Of a DNA stretch of 64,000 bases, positions 29,496 to 37,618 are shown piece after piece (within the stretch, counting starts at the first letter, position 1; each line of letters opens with the position of its first letter). The notes under the pieces were generated by a model that ran no database searches, was not told the origin of the DNA, and saw nothing but the letters and a program-made list of their open reading frames with translations. The position numbers were made by a program, and so were the translations under genes. Source of the DNA: Rossellomorea aquimaris (lineage in GTDB: Bacteria; Bacillota; Bacilli; Bacillales; Bacillaceae_B). The stretch spans positions 186,001-250,000 of the forward strand of contig NZ_JAIVAR010000002.1 in NCBI RefSeq assembly GCF_020171925.1. The letters are read 5' to 3'.

Positions 29496-29507
29496 ATTAT
29501 ATGTTTT

Positions 29508-29542
29508 GGGCCGCTCTCCTGGTTTTGGGGGGCGGTTTTTTT
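29508..29542 (+). terminator. Terminator of pyrG
   Basis: The stem CCGCTCTCC/GGGGGGCGG is followed by TTTTTTTG, 12 bp after the stop. Confidence 0.85.
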
Positions 29543-29657
29543 GTGTGGATTGGTGATGGTCTGGGTGGGATGTGTTGTGTTGTGTCGCGCTGCAGTAATA
29601 CCAATCTAGGTATATTTGTGTTCGGTCGTGTCGAATATTGTCGTGTAATCGACAGTT

Positions 29658-29745
29658 CGCGCATAAATCTGAATTTCCGCGCATAAAATCCGGATTCCGC
29701 GCATATATCGAGAAAATCGCGCATATATGCTAGATTTCGCGCATA
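29658..29745. repeat. Periodic word array CGCGCATA, 20 bp period
   Basis: Five perfect copies of CGCGCATA start at 29658, 29678, 29698, 29718 and 29738, exactly 20 bp apart. The 12 bp spacers all differ (AATCTGAATTTC, AAATCCGGATTC, TATCGAGAAAAT, TATGCTAGATTT). It is in the 939 bp gene-free stretch between pyrG and the riboswitch-controlled transporter. Confidence 0.95.
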
Positions 29746-29870
29746 ACGAGACCCGGATACCCGTTACGTGAGGGATCCGCGTCCTGAATACCCGTGCCAG
29801 CTCGAAATCATCACTTCGAGTTATACACATGAGGGTATCTACCCCAATCAACGTGCTGGAAATTCGACAG

Positions 29871-29983
29871 TTCGAGCATAATATGGTCACGTTCGAGCAA
29901 AACGAGGGGATTTTCGCGCAGAAAGTGATCACATTCGAGCACAAACAAACCATTTTCGAGCAAAAGAATGCCGCAATCGAGCA
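29871..29983. repeat. Periodic word array TTCGAGCA, 21 bp period
   Basis: Six units start at 29871, 29892, 29913, 29934, 29955 and 29976, exactly 21 bp apart. Four read TTCGAGCA, one TTCGCGCA and the last ATCGAGCA. Spacers are 13 bp and unrelated in sequence. It follows the 20 bp array by 125 bp. Confidence 0.95.
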
Positions 29984-30101
29984 ATAGTAAACCACGCCCA
30001 ATCAAAAACAACCAAACATCCGGCACATTACCCAACTTCAAAGCATAACAACCTCTCCGATCCCCAGTTGTGTACCCCAACAAAAATTTTAAAAAAGAAT
30101 A

Positions 30102-30130
30102 TTGACAATTTTCCATCAACTAAGTAAGAT
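30102..30130 (+). promoter_or_regulatory. SigA promoter of the S-box transporter operon
   Basis: TTGACA (30102-30107), a 17 bp spacer and TAAGAT (30125-30130), 42 bp upstream of the riboswitch. Confidence 0.75.
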
Positions 30131-30171
30131 ATCGATTATACGCATGCGAAGTTTTTACCAATTTCATATTT

Positions 30172-30281
30172 CTCTTATAAAGAGTTGGCAGAGGGACTGG
30201 CCCGATGATGCCCGGCAACCTACCGTTTCTTAAACGGAAAGGTGCTAAGACCTGCAGGATGGATTTCCTGAGTGATAAGAG
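30172..30281 (+). ncRNA. SAM-I riboswitch (S-box)
   Basis: The P1 helix is CTCTTAT (30172) with ATAAGAG (30275-30281). Internal hallmark motifs are AGAGGGACTGGCCCGATGA, the CCCGGCAACC segment and AAGGTGCTAAGACCTGC, followed by GAGTGATAAGAG. High S-adenosylmethionine favours the downstream terminator and shuts off the operon; low SAM allows the antiterminator AAGAG(30278 onward)/CTCTT pairing. Confidence 0.95.
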
Positions 30282-30297
30282 TACGTTTATTTATACA

Positions 30298-30336
30298 TAA
30301 ACCTCTTTTCCCTTAGGAAGAGAGGTTTTTTATTTT
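30298..30336 (+). terminator. Riboswitch-controlled terminator
   Basis: The stem AAACCTCTT/AAGAGAGGTTT is followed by TTTATTTT. Its left arm can pair instead with the 3' strand of the S-box P1 helix. Confidence 0.9.
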
Positions 30337-30434
30337 GCAAAAAACTGGCTGTTCCTGCTACGTTCACGGCGTTCAAATCGAATCATAGACACCCCGATGG
30401 ACGAACAAATTTTTAAAAAAAGGGAGAGTAAGCA

Positions 30435-31520
30435 ATGAAAAAAACAACGGTATTTCTAATCATCATCACACTTGTATTTGGTTTATTGGCTGCGTGTCAG
30501 CCGAAGGTTTCGGAGGAATCGAATGCGGAAGCAAAAGCGGGGAAGGCTTCATCGGATCATCCGCTTGCAGGGAAGAAGGTTGCCTTGATCATGCAGATCA
30601 ATTTAGGCACGTTTTCCGCTCAGTACATCGAAGGGGTGAAGGAGCAGGTCGAATCGTTCGGCGGGAAGGTGCAAGTCTTCACGTCAGAAGGGGATCTGGC
30701 GAAGATGTCATCGAACCTTGATGCCGCCATCAACCAGAAATTCGATGGCATCCTGATCGACCATGGGACGAAGGAAGCATTGCAGTCCGGTGTGGAAAAA
30801 GCGAAGGAACAGGGGATCCCTGTCGTCGTGTTTGATGCGGATGTCGAGTCCGAGGGTGTGACGGTCCTCGAGCAGGGGGACCGCAAAATGGCGGAACAGA
30901 CGTTGAATAAGCTTTCGGAGGAGTTAGGCGGGAAAGGTGAAATCGTCAAGATCTGGGTAGCGGGGTTTGCCCCGATGGAAAGGCGTCAGGCGGCTTATAA
31001 AGAATTCCTTGAACAGAATCCTGATATCAAAGAAGTGGCGGCTTTCGGGGCTGCGACCCAGAATACGGCACTCGATACGCAGGCACAGATGGAAGCGATC
31101 CTGAAGCAGTACCCGAATAAAGGCGATATCGACGCGGTCTGGGCTGCGTGGGATGAATTCGCCAAAGGTGCCGTGCGGGCAATCGAGGCAGCGGGGAGAG
31201 ATGAAATCAAGGTGTATGGGATCGATATGAGTGATGAAGACCTTCAGATCATCCAGAAGGAAGGAAGTCCGTGGGTGGCGTCGGCTGCGGTCGATCCGAA
31301 AGATATCGGACGCGTCCAGGTCCGTTTCCTGTACCAGAAGCTCGCAGGTGAGGAAACCCCTGCAACCGTCAAGCTTGAGCCGGTCTTCATCGAGCAGGAT
31401 CAACTACCTGAAGAAGCGGTCACAACCGATCAGCTTCATGAACACGTTGATGGCTGGGGTGCGAGCGAGCAAGGATACAACGAGGAATTGAAGGAGCTCG
31501 AAGCCTCCTTCACTGAATAA
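30435..31520 (+). CDS. Sugar-type ABC transporter substrate-binding lipoprotein
   Basis: A 361-residue lipoprotein with a signal peptide and lipobox LLAAC (Cys about residue 22), then a periplasmic-binding-protein-1 fold of the ribose/LacI type (LAGKKVALIMQINLGTFSAQY, DGILIDHGTKEAL, VWAAWDEFAKGAVRAIE). It captures the substrate outside the membrane and hands it to the permease encoded two genes downstream. The S-box control suggests a sulfur or methylthio compound such as methylthioribose rather than ribose; the fold alone does not define the ligand. ATG 30435 follows AAAGGGAGAG. Confidence 0.88.
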   Translation: MKKTTVFLIIITLVFGLLAACQPKVSEESNAEAKAGKASSDHPLAGKKVALIMQINLGTFSAQYIEGVKEQVESFGGKVQVFTSEGDLAKMSSNLDAAINQKFDGILIDHGTKEALQSGVEKAKEQGIPVVVFDADVESEGVTVLEQGDRKMAEQTLNKLSEELGGKGEIVKIWVAGFAPMERRQAAYKEFLEQNPDIKEVAAFGAATQNTALDTQAQMEAILKQYPNKGDIDAVWAAWDEFAKGAVRAIEAAGRDEIKVYGIDMSDEDLQIIQKEGSPWVASAAVDPKDIGRVQVRFLYQKLAGEETPATVKLEPVFIEQDQLPEEAVTTDQLHEHVDGWGASEQGYNEELKELEASFTE

Positions 31521-31539
31521 GAGGAAGGGAGTGAAGACG

Positions 31540-33072
31540 ATGTCCACATTGCTGGAGATGAGTGGGATCCGTAAATCCTTCGCGGGTGTGAAGGTGCTGA
31601 AGGATGCGCAGTTCCACTTGAAAGAGGGAGAGGTCCATGCATTGCTTGGCGCAAATGGCGCAGGAAAAAGCACGCTCATGAAGATCCTCTCGGGTGCCTA
31701 TACACAGGATGAAGGGGATATTTGCCTTCACGCTGAAAAGAAACTCTATCAAACTCCGAAAGAAGCGAAGTTGCATGGGATCCACTGTGTCTATCAGGAA
31801 GTGGACACGGCGATTGTGCACCAGCTGTCCGTGGCGGAAAACATCCTGCTCGACCGTTTATCGACCGGTGGCTCCTTTTTTCTGAACAAAAGATCTTTGG
31901 AAAAAGAGGCGGGCACGGTGCTTCAGCGGATCGGGGCAGGGAATCTATCACTGGGGTCGTCCGCTTCATCGCTCAGTCTCGCCGAAAAGCAACTGGTCCT
32001 GATTGCAAGGGCGCTGTTGCAAGATGCGAAAGTGCTGATCCTCGATGAACCGACGGCGCCGCTCAGTCTTGCGGAAACCGACAGGCTATTCGATGTGATG
32101 GAGGAATTGAAAAAGGAAGGCGTCGGGATCGTCTTCATCTCCCACCGGCTTCCGGAGGTGTTCGGGATCTCTGATCGGATTACGGTGATGAGGGACGGTG
32201 AGACGGTTGATACCCTAGAAACAACGGCTACGTCACCCGAACAGGTCGTCGACACGATGCTTGGCGGATCATTCCGGCAGGAGTTCGTTAAGCAGCCGGC
32301 TGAGATTGGCGAGCAACTTATTGAAGTGAAGGGTCTTGATGATGGAGGGAAGCTCGGCGGGATCGACCTCTCTTTGCGAGAAGGCGAAGTGGTCGGCGTC
32401 GTAGGCCTTGTCGGGGCAGGCAAGACGGAGCTTGCCAAATCATTATTCGGTGCTTCCCCGGTTGAAAGAGGTTCTTTTTTAATGAAGGGAAGTGAGATCA
32501 ACTTGAGGTCTCCGCGTGATGCCGTGAAGAACGGCATTGCCCTCGTTCCGGAAGAGAGAAGGAAAGAAGGCCTGTTCATCCATGAATCGGTCCAGCATAA
32601 TCTCAGCTTTCCTACTTTAAAAACGTTATCGAGAACATTATGGATCAATCGCCGGGCGGAAAGGAAGCTTGCCCTCCAACATATTGAATCCCTCGGCATC
32701 CGCACCGCACATGAAGATGTGCTCCTGAATGATTTGAGCGGGGGGAATCAGCAAAAGGTCTCGATCGGCAAATGGCTGACGGACGATGCTTCGGTGTTTT
32801 TGTTTGATGAACCGACGAAGGGCGTTGATGTCGGGGCGAAAAAAGACATTTTCAACCTGATTCAATCGCTTGCTCAAAGAGGGAAGGGCATTCTTTACTT
32901 TTCGTGTGAAATCCAAGAGATCCTCGCGATTTCAGACCGGATCCTCATCATGTTTGATGGACGGATCGTCAAGGAACTGAATGCAGGGGAAGCAACACAA
33001 GAAACGATATTGCTATACGCTTCGGGAGGGACGGCAGTCAATGAAAGGGAAGACGTTAGACTTACTATTTAA
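31540..33072 (+). CDS. Sugar-type ABC transporter ATPase with two nucleotide-binding domains
   Basis: A 510-residue RbsA-like protein with two ABC domains. The first has Walker A GANGAGKST, a signature region LSLAEKQLV and Walker B VLILDEPTAPLS. The second has a degenerate-type Walker A GLVGAGKTE, signature LSGGNQQKV and Walker B VFLFDEPTKGVD. It energises substrate import together with the adjacent permease and binding protein. I use ATG 31540, 10 bp after AGGAAGGG; the GTG at 31531 is too close to that ribosome binding site. The end overlaps the permease start by 32 bp. Confidence 0.93.
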   Translation: MSTLLEMSGIRKSFAGVKVLKDAQFHLKEGEVHALLGANGAGKSTLMKILSGAYTQDEGDICLHAEKKLYQTPKEAKLHGIHCVYQEVDTAIVHQLSVAENILLDRLSTGGSFFLNKRSLEKEAGTVLQRIGAGNLSLGSSASSLSLAEKQLVLIARALLQDAKVLILDEPTAPLSLAETDRLFDVMEELKKEGVGIVFISHRLPEVFGISDRITVMRDGETVDTLETTATSPEQVVDTMLGGSFRQEFVKQPAEIGEQLIEVKGLDDGGKLGGIDLSLREGEVVGVVGLVGAGKTELAKSLFGASPVERGSFLMKGSEINLRSPRDAVKNGIALVPEERRKEGLFIHESVQHNLSFPTLKTLSRTLWINRRAERKLALQHIESLGIRTAHEDVLLNDLSGGNQQKVSIGKWLTDDASVFLFDEPTKGVDVGAKKDIFNLIQSLAQRGKGILYFSCEIQEILAISDRILIMFDGRIVKELNAGEATQETILLYASGGTAVNEREDVRLTI

Positions 33073-34030
33073 ATACGGCGCCATCGCTTTGATGGCGATC
33101 ATTCTTATTTTTTTCAGCCTTTATCATCCATTTTTCTTCACGTACGGAAACTTATCGGATATCCTCCGGTCGATTTCGATTGTCACGCTGGTGGCTCTCG
33201 GGGTGACGTTCACGCTCGTTGTCGACGGCTTTGATCTGTCCGTCGGTTCGACGGTTTCACTTTCGACGGTCGTCACGGCCTCGCTGATGGTCTGGTATGA
33301 AGCGCCGCTATGGGTCGTGCTCCTCGTCCCGCTTCTTGTCGGGGCCGGGGTCGGCTTATTCAATTCGCTGCTGATCGTAAAGCTCGGCATCCCCGATCTA
33401 TTGGCGACGCTTGGGGCGATGTACATCATTTCGGGTATCCACCGGACGTATACGGAAGGGTACTCCATCTATAACAATATGCCGATGGCAAGCGGCGGAA
33501 CGGCGCCGGGGACGTTTTCCGAGACGTTCTTATGGATTGGGCAGGGAAAACTATTAGGCTTGCCGGTACCGGTCTGGATCATGCTGATCCTGGTCGGGGT
33601 GATGTACGTGGTCATGCATTTCACCCGCTGGGGGCGGATCCTCTACATGACAGGAGGGAATATGGAAGCATCCCGGTTATCAGGGGTGGACGTCAAGCGC
33701 GTAAAGCTTGCAGCGTACGTCCTGTCCGGCGTCTTCGCCTCAATCGGCGGGATCTTGTTCACGGCAAGGGTCGGCTCGGGGCAGATGGACGCCGGTGCAC
33801 CACTCCTGATGGAAGCGGTCGCCGCGGTGTTCGTCGGTTACTCCGTCCTTGGTGCCGGGAAACCGAACATCCTCGGTACCTTTTTCGGGGCGGCGCTCAT
33901 CGGCGTCCTCCTCAACGGCCTGACGATGATGAACCTTCCTTACTATGCATTCGAAATCATCAAAGGGAGCGTCCTCGTCCTCGCACTCGCCGTCACCTAC
34001 ATCCACGCCAAGAAAGTCAAAGCAACCTAA
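33041..34030 (+). CDS. Sugar-type ABC transporter permease
   Basis: A 329-residue integral membrane protein of the RbsC/BPD_transp_2 family with eight or more hydrophobic segments and the family motif GVTFTLVVDGFDLSVGS in the N-terminal third. ATG 33041 has GGGAGGG upstream and lies inside the end of the ATPase gene. It forms the membrane channel of the transporter. There is no fused kinase or metabolic enzyme in the operon, which ends at a family A palindrome. Confidence 0.93.
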   Translation: MKGKTLDLLFKYGAIALMAIILIFFSLYHPFFFTYGNLSDILRSISIVTLVALGVTFTLVVDGFDLSVGSTVSLSTVVTASLMVWYEAPLWVVLLVPLLVGAGVGLFNSLLIVKLGIPDLLATLGAMYIISGIHRTYTEGYSIYNNMPMASGGTAPGTFSETFLWIGQGKLLGLPVPVWIMLILVGVMYVVMHFTRWGRILYMTGGNMEASRLSGVDVKRVKLAAYVLSGVFASIGGILFTARVGSGQMDAGAPLLMEAVAAVFVGYSVLGAGKPNILGTFFGAALIGVLLNGLTMMNLPYYAFEIIKGSVLVLALAVTYIHAKKVKAT

Positions 34031-34031
34031 A

Positions 34032-34077
34032 GAAGGTACGTCCCTCATCGCGTTAAAGCGATGAGGGACGTACCTTC
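34032..34077. repeat. Family A palindrome, perfect-arm copy
   Basis: A 46 bp copy with the arms GAAGGTACGTCCCTCATCGC and GCGATGAGGGACGTACCTTC (20 bp perfectly paired), between the convergent permease and ywjG genes. Confidence 0.95.
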
Positions 34078-34081
34078 GTTT

Positions 34082-34606
34082 TTATTCGTATTCTTCGAGC
34101 ATCTCGCGGATGACGAATCCGATGGCGAAGTAGATGTAGAGTGCGGCGATGCTTGTTGGCATGCAGACGCGTTCGCCGATTTCCTCTCCCGGTAGCAGCC
34201 CCTTGATGACCTTCGTATCAAGGTGAAGGTCGGCAAGTTCATCAAGGCCCCTTTCCCCGTCAGGGACGACACCGGAAATCCCAACGAATGGGATCCCTTC
34301 GTCGGCGAGCCCCTCAGCGAACTCAACCGCCTCCCGATCCGAGGACAGCCGCGTCACGATAAGAACGCGGTCTGCTTCCGTCAACACAGTGGACTCTTCA
34401 TATTTTTTAATAGAAGGTAATGGCTCTGCGCCATACAAGGCTTCGGCCGTGACGGCTTCCATCTCCCCATACGCCTTGATATAGATGGACCCTTCGCCGA
34501 CAGCCGCCTGTGCGAGCAGCCTTGCCGCATCTTCGATTTCAAATTCCTGTTTTTCAGATATGCGTTTAAATAAACCCGGCAGCTGGGTTGTGAACATTTT
34601 AATCAT
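34082..34606 (-). CDS. ywjG: YwjG family protein (DUF2529)
   Basis: A 174-residue protein of the DUF2529 family, which resembles SIS sugar-isomerase-like domains. It begins MIKMFTTQLPGLFKRISEK and is recognised by close likeness to B. subtilis YwjG, which also sits between pyrG and spo0F. Here it is on the minus strand, divergent from spo0F, and the riboswitch transporter has been placed between it and pyrG. Function is unknown; no catalytic residues can be stated. Confidence 0.88.
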   Translation of the reverse strand: MIKMFTTQLPGLFKRISEKQEFEIEDAARLLAQAAVGEGSIYIKAYGEMEAVTAEALYGAEPLPSIKKYEESTVLTEADRVLIVTRLSSDREAVEFAEGLADEGIPFVGISGVVPDGERGLDELADLHLDTKVIKGLLPGEEIGERVCMPTSIAALYIYFAIGFVIREMLEEYE

Positions 34607-34623
34607 GTGATCTCTCCTTCATC

Positions 34624-34647
34624 TTGTCGAACGATTGCTTTCGACAA
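34624..34647. promoter_or_regulatory. Palindromic pair of Spo0A boxes
   Basis: TTGTCGAA (34624-34631) and TTCGACAA (34640-34647) are perfect inverted copies separated by 8 bp in the ywjG-spo0F divergent region. Each contains the 0A box TGTCGAA. Autoregulation of spo0F by Spo0A~P is known in B. subtilis; binding here is inferred. Confidence 0.75.
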
Positions 34648-34760
34648 TTCCTGCTGTATCGCTTATTATAAAGGGGAATGAGGGTCCAAGTAAAATAATG
34701 GAGAAAAAGCAGGATTTCAGAGGAACTTGGTGGAAGTAGTAAAGGTATGATTGTTTTGAC

Positions 34761-34789
34761 TGGACTTGATAAAGAACGAAATCGAATCA
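34761..34789 (+). promoter_or_regulatory. Candidate SigH promoter of spo0F
   Basis: TGGACTTG, a 12 bp spacer and ATCGAATCA approximate the SigH consensus (RnAGGAwWW N11-12 RnnGAATWW). The promoter lies about 60 bp upstream of spo0F, a known SigH target in B. subtilis. Confidence 0.4.
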
Positions 34790-34849
34790 TAACAGCTTCT
34801 GTGCTTTATACATATAGACAACTATTTTATCGTAAAGGGGATTATGGCT

Positions 34850-35212
34850 ATGAATGAGAAGATACTTATAGTAGATGATCAGTTTGGCATTAGGATTCTA
34901 TTAAATGAAGTGTTGCAAAAGGAAGGCTATCAAACCTTCCAGGCTGCTAATGGTGTACAGGCGCTGGAAATCGCCGACCAGCATTCCCCTGATTTGGTCC
35001 TGCTCGATATGAAGATCCCGGGCATGGATGGAATCGAGATCCTTAAGAGGATGAAAGAGAAGAATCGGGATATCCGCGTCATCATCATGACCGCGTATGG
35101 GGAGCTCGATATGATCCAGGAAGCAAAGGACCTGGGTGCATTGACTCATTTCGCGAAGCCTTTCGACATTGATGATATCAGAAAAGCGGTAAGGCAATAC
35201 ATCCCGGCCTGA
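34850..35212 (+). CDS. spo0F: Sporulation response regulator Spo0F
   Basis: A single-domain receiver of 120 residues that relays phosphoryl groups from sporulation kinases to Spo0B. The acidic pocket (VDD, residues 8-10), the phosphoacceptor Asp53 in [10 protein letters not shown], the conserved Thr in IMTAYGE and Lys in HFAKPF are all present, nearly identical to B. subtilis Spo0F. ATG 34850 is 9 bp after AAAGGGG, so it is preferred to the ATG at 34844. There is no output domain, as expected for the phosphorelay intermediate. Confidence 0.97.
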   Translation: MNEKILIVDDQFGIRILLNEVLQKEGYQTFQAANGVQALEIADQHSPDLVLLDMKIPGMDGIEILKRMKEKNRDIRVIIMTAYGELDMIQEAKDLGALTHFAKPFDIDDIRKAVRQYIPA

Positions 35213-35266
35213 TCTCATAGTTAGAATAGTGAAAATAGTAGTATTTTTTACAAACGGCCTCTTCAG

Positions 35267-35296
35267 TTGGTAAAATCATTTTTGATTTGGTATGAT
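35267..35296 (+). promoter_or_regulatory. Candidate SigA promoter of fbaA
   Basis: TTGGTA (35267-35272), 18 bp and TATGAT (35291-35296), about 90 bp before the fbaA start. Confidence 0.5.
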
Positions 35297-35385
35297 ACAA
35301 GTGAAATTGTTAACAATGTAGGTGTGAAACTTCCATTATGGTTACCAAAAATGGCACACTGACTGAATAAAAGGAGGAAATTAAT

Positions 35386-36243
35386 ATGCCTTTAGTTTCA
35401 ATGAAAGACATGCTTATCAAAGCAAAAGAAAACAGCTATGCTGTTGGTCAGTTCAACCTGAACAACCTTGAGTTCACTCAAGCGATCCTTCAAGCGGCTG
35501 AAGAAGAGAAATCACCAGTCATCCTTGGTGTTTCTGAAGGTGCTGCACGTTACATGAGCGGCTTCAAAACAGTTGTGAAAATGGTAGAGGGTCTTATGGA
35601 AGACTTGAACATCACGGTTCCAGTCGCAATCCACCTTGACCACGGTTCAAGCTATGACAAATGTAAAGAAGCGATCGACGCTGGCTTCACATCTGTCATG
35701 ATCGACGCTTCTCACGGTCCTTTCGAAGAGAACATCGAAATCACTTCCAAAGTGGTTGAGTATGCTCACTCTAAAGGTGTTTCTGTTGAAGCTGAGCTTG
35801 GAACAGTGGGCGGACAAGAAGATGACGTAGTGGCAGATGGTGTCATCTATGCAGATCCTAAAGAATGTCAAGAATTGGTTGAACGTACTGGCATCGACAC
35901 TCTTGCTCCTGCATTAGGTTCAGTACACGGCCCTTACAAAGGTGAACCAAACCTTGGATTCAAGGAAATGGAAGAAATCGGTGCAGCTACAGGAGTACCT
36001 CTAGTACTTCACGGCGGAACTGGTATCCCTACTAAAGATATCCAAAAAGCGATCTCTTATGGTACGGCTAAAATCAACGTAAACACAGAAAACCAAATCG
36101 CTTCTGCGAAGAAAGTACGCGAAGTGCTTGCTGCGGATTCTGAAGTATACGATCCACGTAAATACATGGGTCCTGCACGCGAAGCAATCAAAGCGACTGT
36201 CATCGGCAAGATGCGCGAATTCGGTTCTTCTAACCAAGCGTAA
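35386..36243 (+). CDS. fbaA: Class II fructose-1,6-bisphosphate aldolase
   Basis: A 285-residue zinc aldolase that splits fructose-1,6-bisphosphate in glycolysis and forms it in gluconeogenesis. The metal and catalytic motifs are [12 protein letters not shown], the Glu-rich [12 protein letters not shown] and VLHGGTGIP, with the C-terminal KINVNTENQ phosphate-binding segment. It uses more A/T-ending highly expressed codons than its neighbours, which suits an abundant enzyme. The ATG at 35386 follows AAAAGGAGG. glpX, encoding the opposing phosphatase, is nearby at 39.2 kb. Confidence 0.97.
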   Translation: MPLVSMKDMLIKAKENSYAVGQFNLNNLEFTQAILQAAEEEKSPVILGVSEGAARYMSGFKTVVKMVEGLMEDLNITVPVAIHLDHGSSYDKCKEAIDAGFTSVMIDASHGPFEENIEITSKVVEYAHSKGVSVEAELGTVGGQEDDVVADGVIYADPKECQELVERTGIDTLAPALGSVHGPYKGEPNLGFKEMEEIGAATGVPLVLHGGTGIPTKDIQKAISYGTAKINVNTENQIASAKKVREVLAADSEVYDPRKYMGPAREAIKATVIGKMREFGSSNQA

Positions 36244-36328
36244 GCAAATAGAGGGAATGTTTGGAAAGTGGCTGGAAACAGTGTAAATCTCTCCAAACGT
36301 GGTAGAAAAAGAATGTAGCAGTGGGAGA

Positions 36329-36376
36329 GGACTGGCGCCATGGAAGGGTATTGCCCTTGTTGGGTCAGTCCTTTCC
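36329..36376 (+). terminator. Terminator of fbaA
   Basis: An outer AGGACTG/CAGTCCT stem and an inner AAGGG/CCCTT stem are followed by TTCCGTTCATTT. Confidence 0.6.
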
Positions 36377-36423
36377 GTTCATTTAAAAAAGATTGAAAAT
36401 TTTGTCGAAATGGGGCGGGAAAT

Positions 36424-37065
36424 TTGAAATTTTTCATTGATACAGCAAACATGGACGAAATCAAGGAAGCGTTCGATTGGGGGATCGTTTCTGGTGTAAC
36501 AACGAATCCATCACTGGTGGCAAAAGAAAAAGGCGTCACGTTCGAGGATCGGTTAAAGGAAATCACCGACCTAGTCCCAGGCTCTGTCAGTGCGGAAGTC
36601 ATCGCAACCGATGCGGAGGGCATGATCAAGGAAGGTCGCGAGCTTGCGAAGATCGCACCGAACATCACGATCAAGCTCCCGATGACACCGGACGGACTCA
36701 CGGCAACATCCACTTTTGCAAAAGAAGGAATCAAGACAAACGTCACGCTGATCTTCAGTGCCAACCAGGCACTCCTGGCGGCTCGTGCGGGTGCTACATA
36801 TGTATCACCTTTCCTCGGCAGGCTTGATGACATCGGTCATGACGGCCTCGAGCTCGTATCAAAGATCGCTGAAATCTTCGCGATCCACGGTCTCGAAACG
36901 GAAATCATCGCGGCATCGACACGCCATCCGCAGCACATAACAGAAGCGGCACTAAGAGGCGCACACATTGCCACCGTGCCATTGAAAGTATTAAAGCAAC
37001 TATTCAACCATCCGCTTACGGATAAAGGGATCGAAGCCTTTTTGAAGGATTGGAATAATCGATAG
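36424..37065 (+). CDS. tal: Transaldolase
   Basis: A 213-residue small-type (MipB/TalC) transaldolase beginning at TTG 36424 ([16 protein letters not shown]). The Schiff-base Lys is in [18 protein letters not shown], and [12 protein letters not shown] and SPFLGRLDD are family motifs. It transfers dihydroxyacetone units in the pentose phosphate pathway, or acts as fructose-6-phosphate aldolase as some relatives do. Location after fbaA is as in B. subtilis. The ribosome binding site (GGGCGGG) is G-rich but not standard. Confidence 0.93.
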   Translation: MKFFIDTANMDEIKEAFDWGIVSGVTTNPSLVAKEKGVTFEDRLKEITDLVPGSVSAEVIATDAEGMIKEGRELAKIAPNITIKLPMTPDGLTATSTFAKEGIKTNVTLIFSANQALLAARAGATYVSPFLGRLDDIGHDGLELVSKIAEIFAIHGLETEIIAASTRHPQHITEAALRGAHIATVPLKVLKQLFNHPLTDKGIEAFLKDWNNR

Positions 37066-37130
37066 GGTAATCAATCAGTATGGTTGATTTGATAAGGCAT
37101 TCTACACGATCAGTAAATTTCAAATCGGTT

Positions 37131-37390
37131 CCAGGTGTTGATTGGAATGCAAGAGGAAGACTCCGGCGGGAGAAGCGTATTAGGTGAGACCTGTCTAGCT
37201 CCGGCGGCTAGCCCCTCGAGGTCATAAGCTAAATGGTCAAAGAAGGCCAAAAACGCCTTCTCAGCCCATTCGTCTTATGCTTGTCGGGGCTGTGCGAGCC
37301 GCCTCCGCTTTTCTACCCGCAGGCGAAGCCGAGGAGGATCACCAACCGCCCGCGGAAAGCGAAGTCTTGCATGGAAATCAACAGCGGTGT
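37131..37390 (+). repeat. Family B copy 5 with a nested family C unit
   Basis: The family B arms (TTGATTGGAATGCAAGAGG at left, GTCTTGCATGGAAATCAA at right) flank an intact family C unit at 37192-37314. The B sequence is continuous on both sides of the insert (GGTGAGACC ... CCGCAGGCGAAGCC). The unit lies between tal and murZ. Confidence 0.88.
37192..37314 (+). repeat. Family C unit nested in family B copy 5
   Basis: A 123 bp unit of the CTCCGGCGGCTAG...GCCTCCGCTTTTCT type, flanked by ACC at both junctions. It corresponds to the beta-type units in the 50.2-50.8 kb array. Confidence 0.85.
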
Positions 37391-37618
37391 TAGAAGAACG
37401 GTCATTTTGAATATATGAAAATAGGCCAAATGAACCGATAACAAAAAATCCTAAAATCCTATACATGTTTTGACGAAATATGTATAAACTAGTAGACAAT
37501 ACACTTCTTAGATCGTCCTCTAATGGAAAAATAATCCTTTTTGTCGGTGTTTGAAGGAAGGGGTACTTACTTTGAGAGACCCCACTCATCTACATTTGAC
37601 AGTGGAAGGGAGATTAAA

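Noticed and set aside
29658..29983. CRISPR array
   Set aside because: The repeats are only 8 bp and the spacers 12-13 bp, far below any known CRISPR, and no cas genes are nearby.
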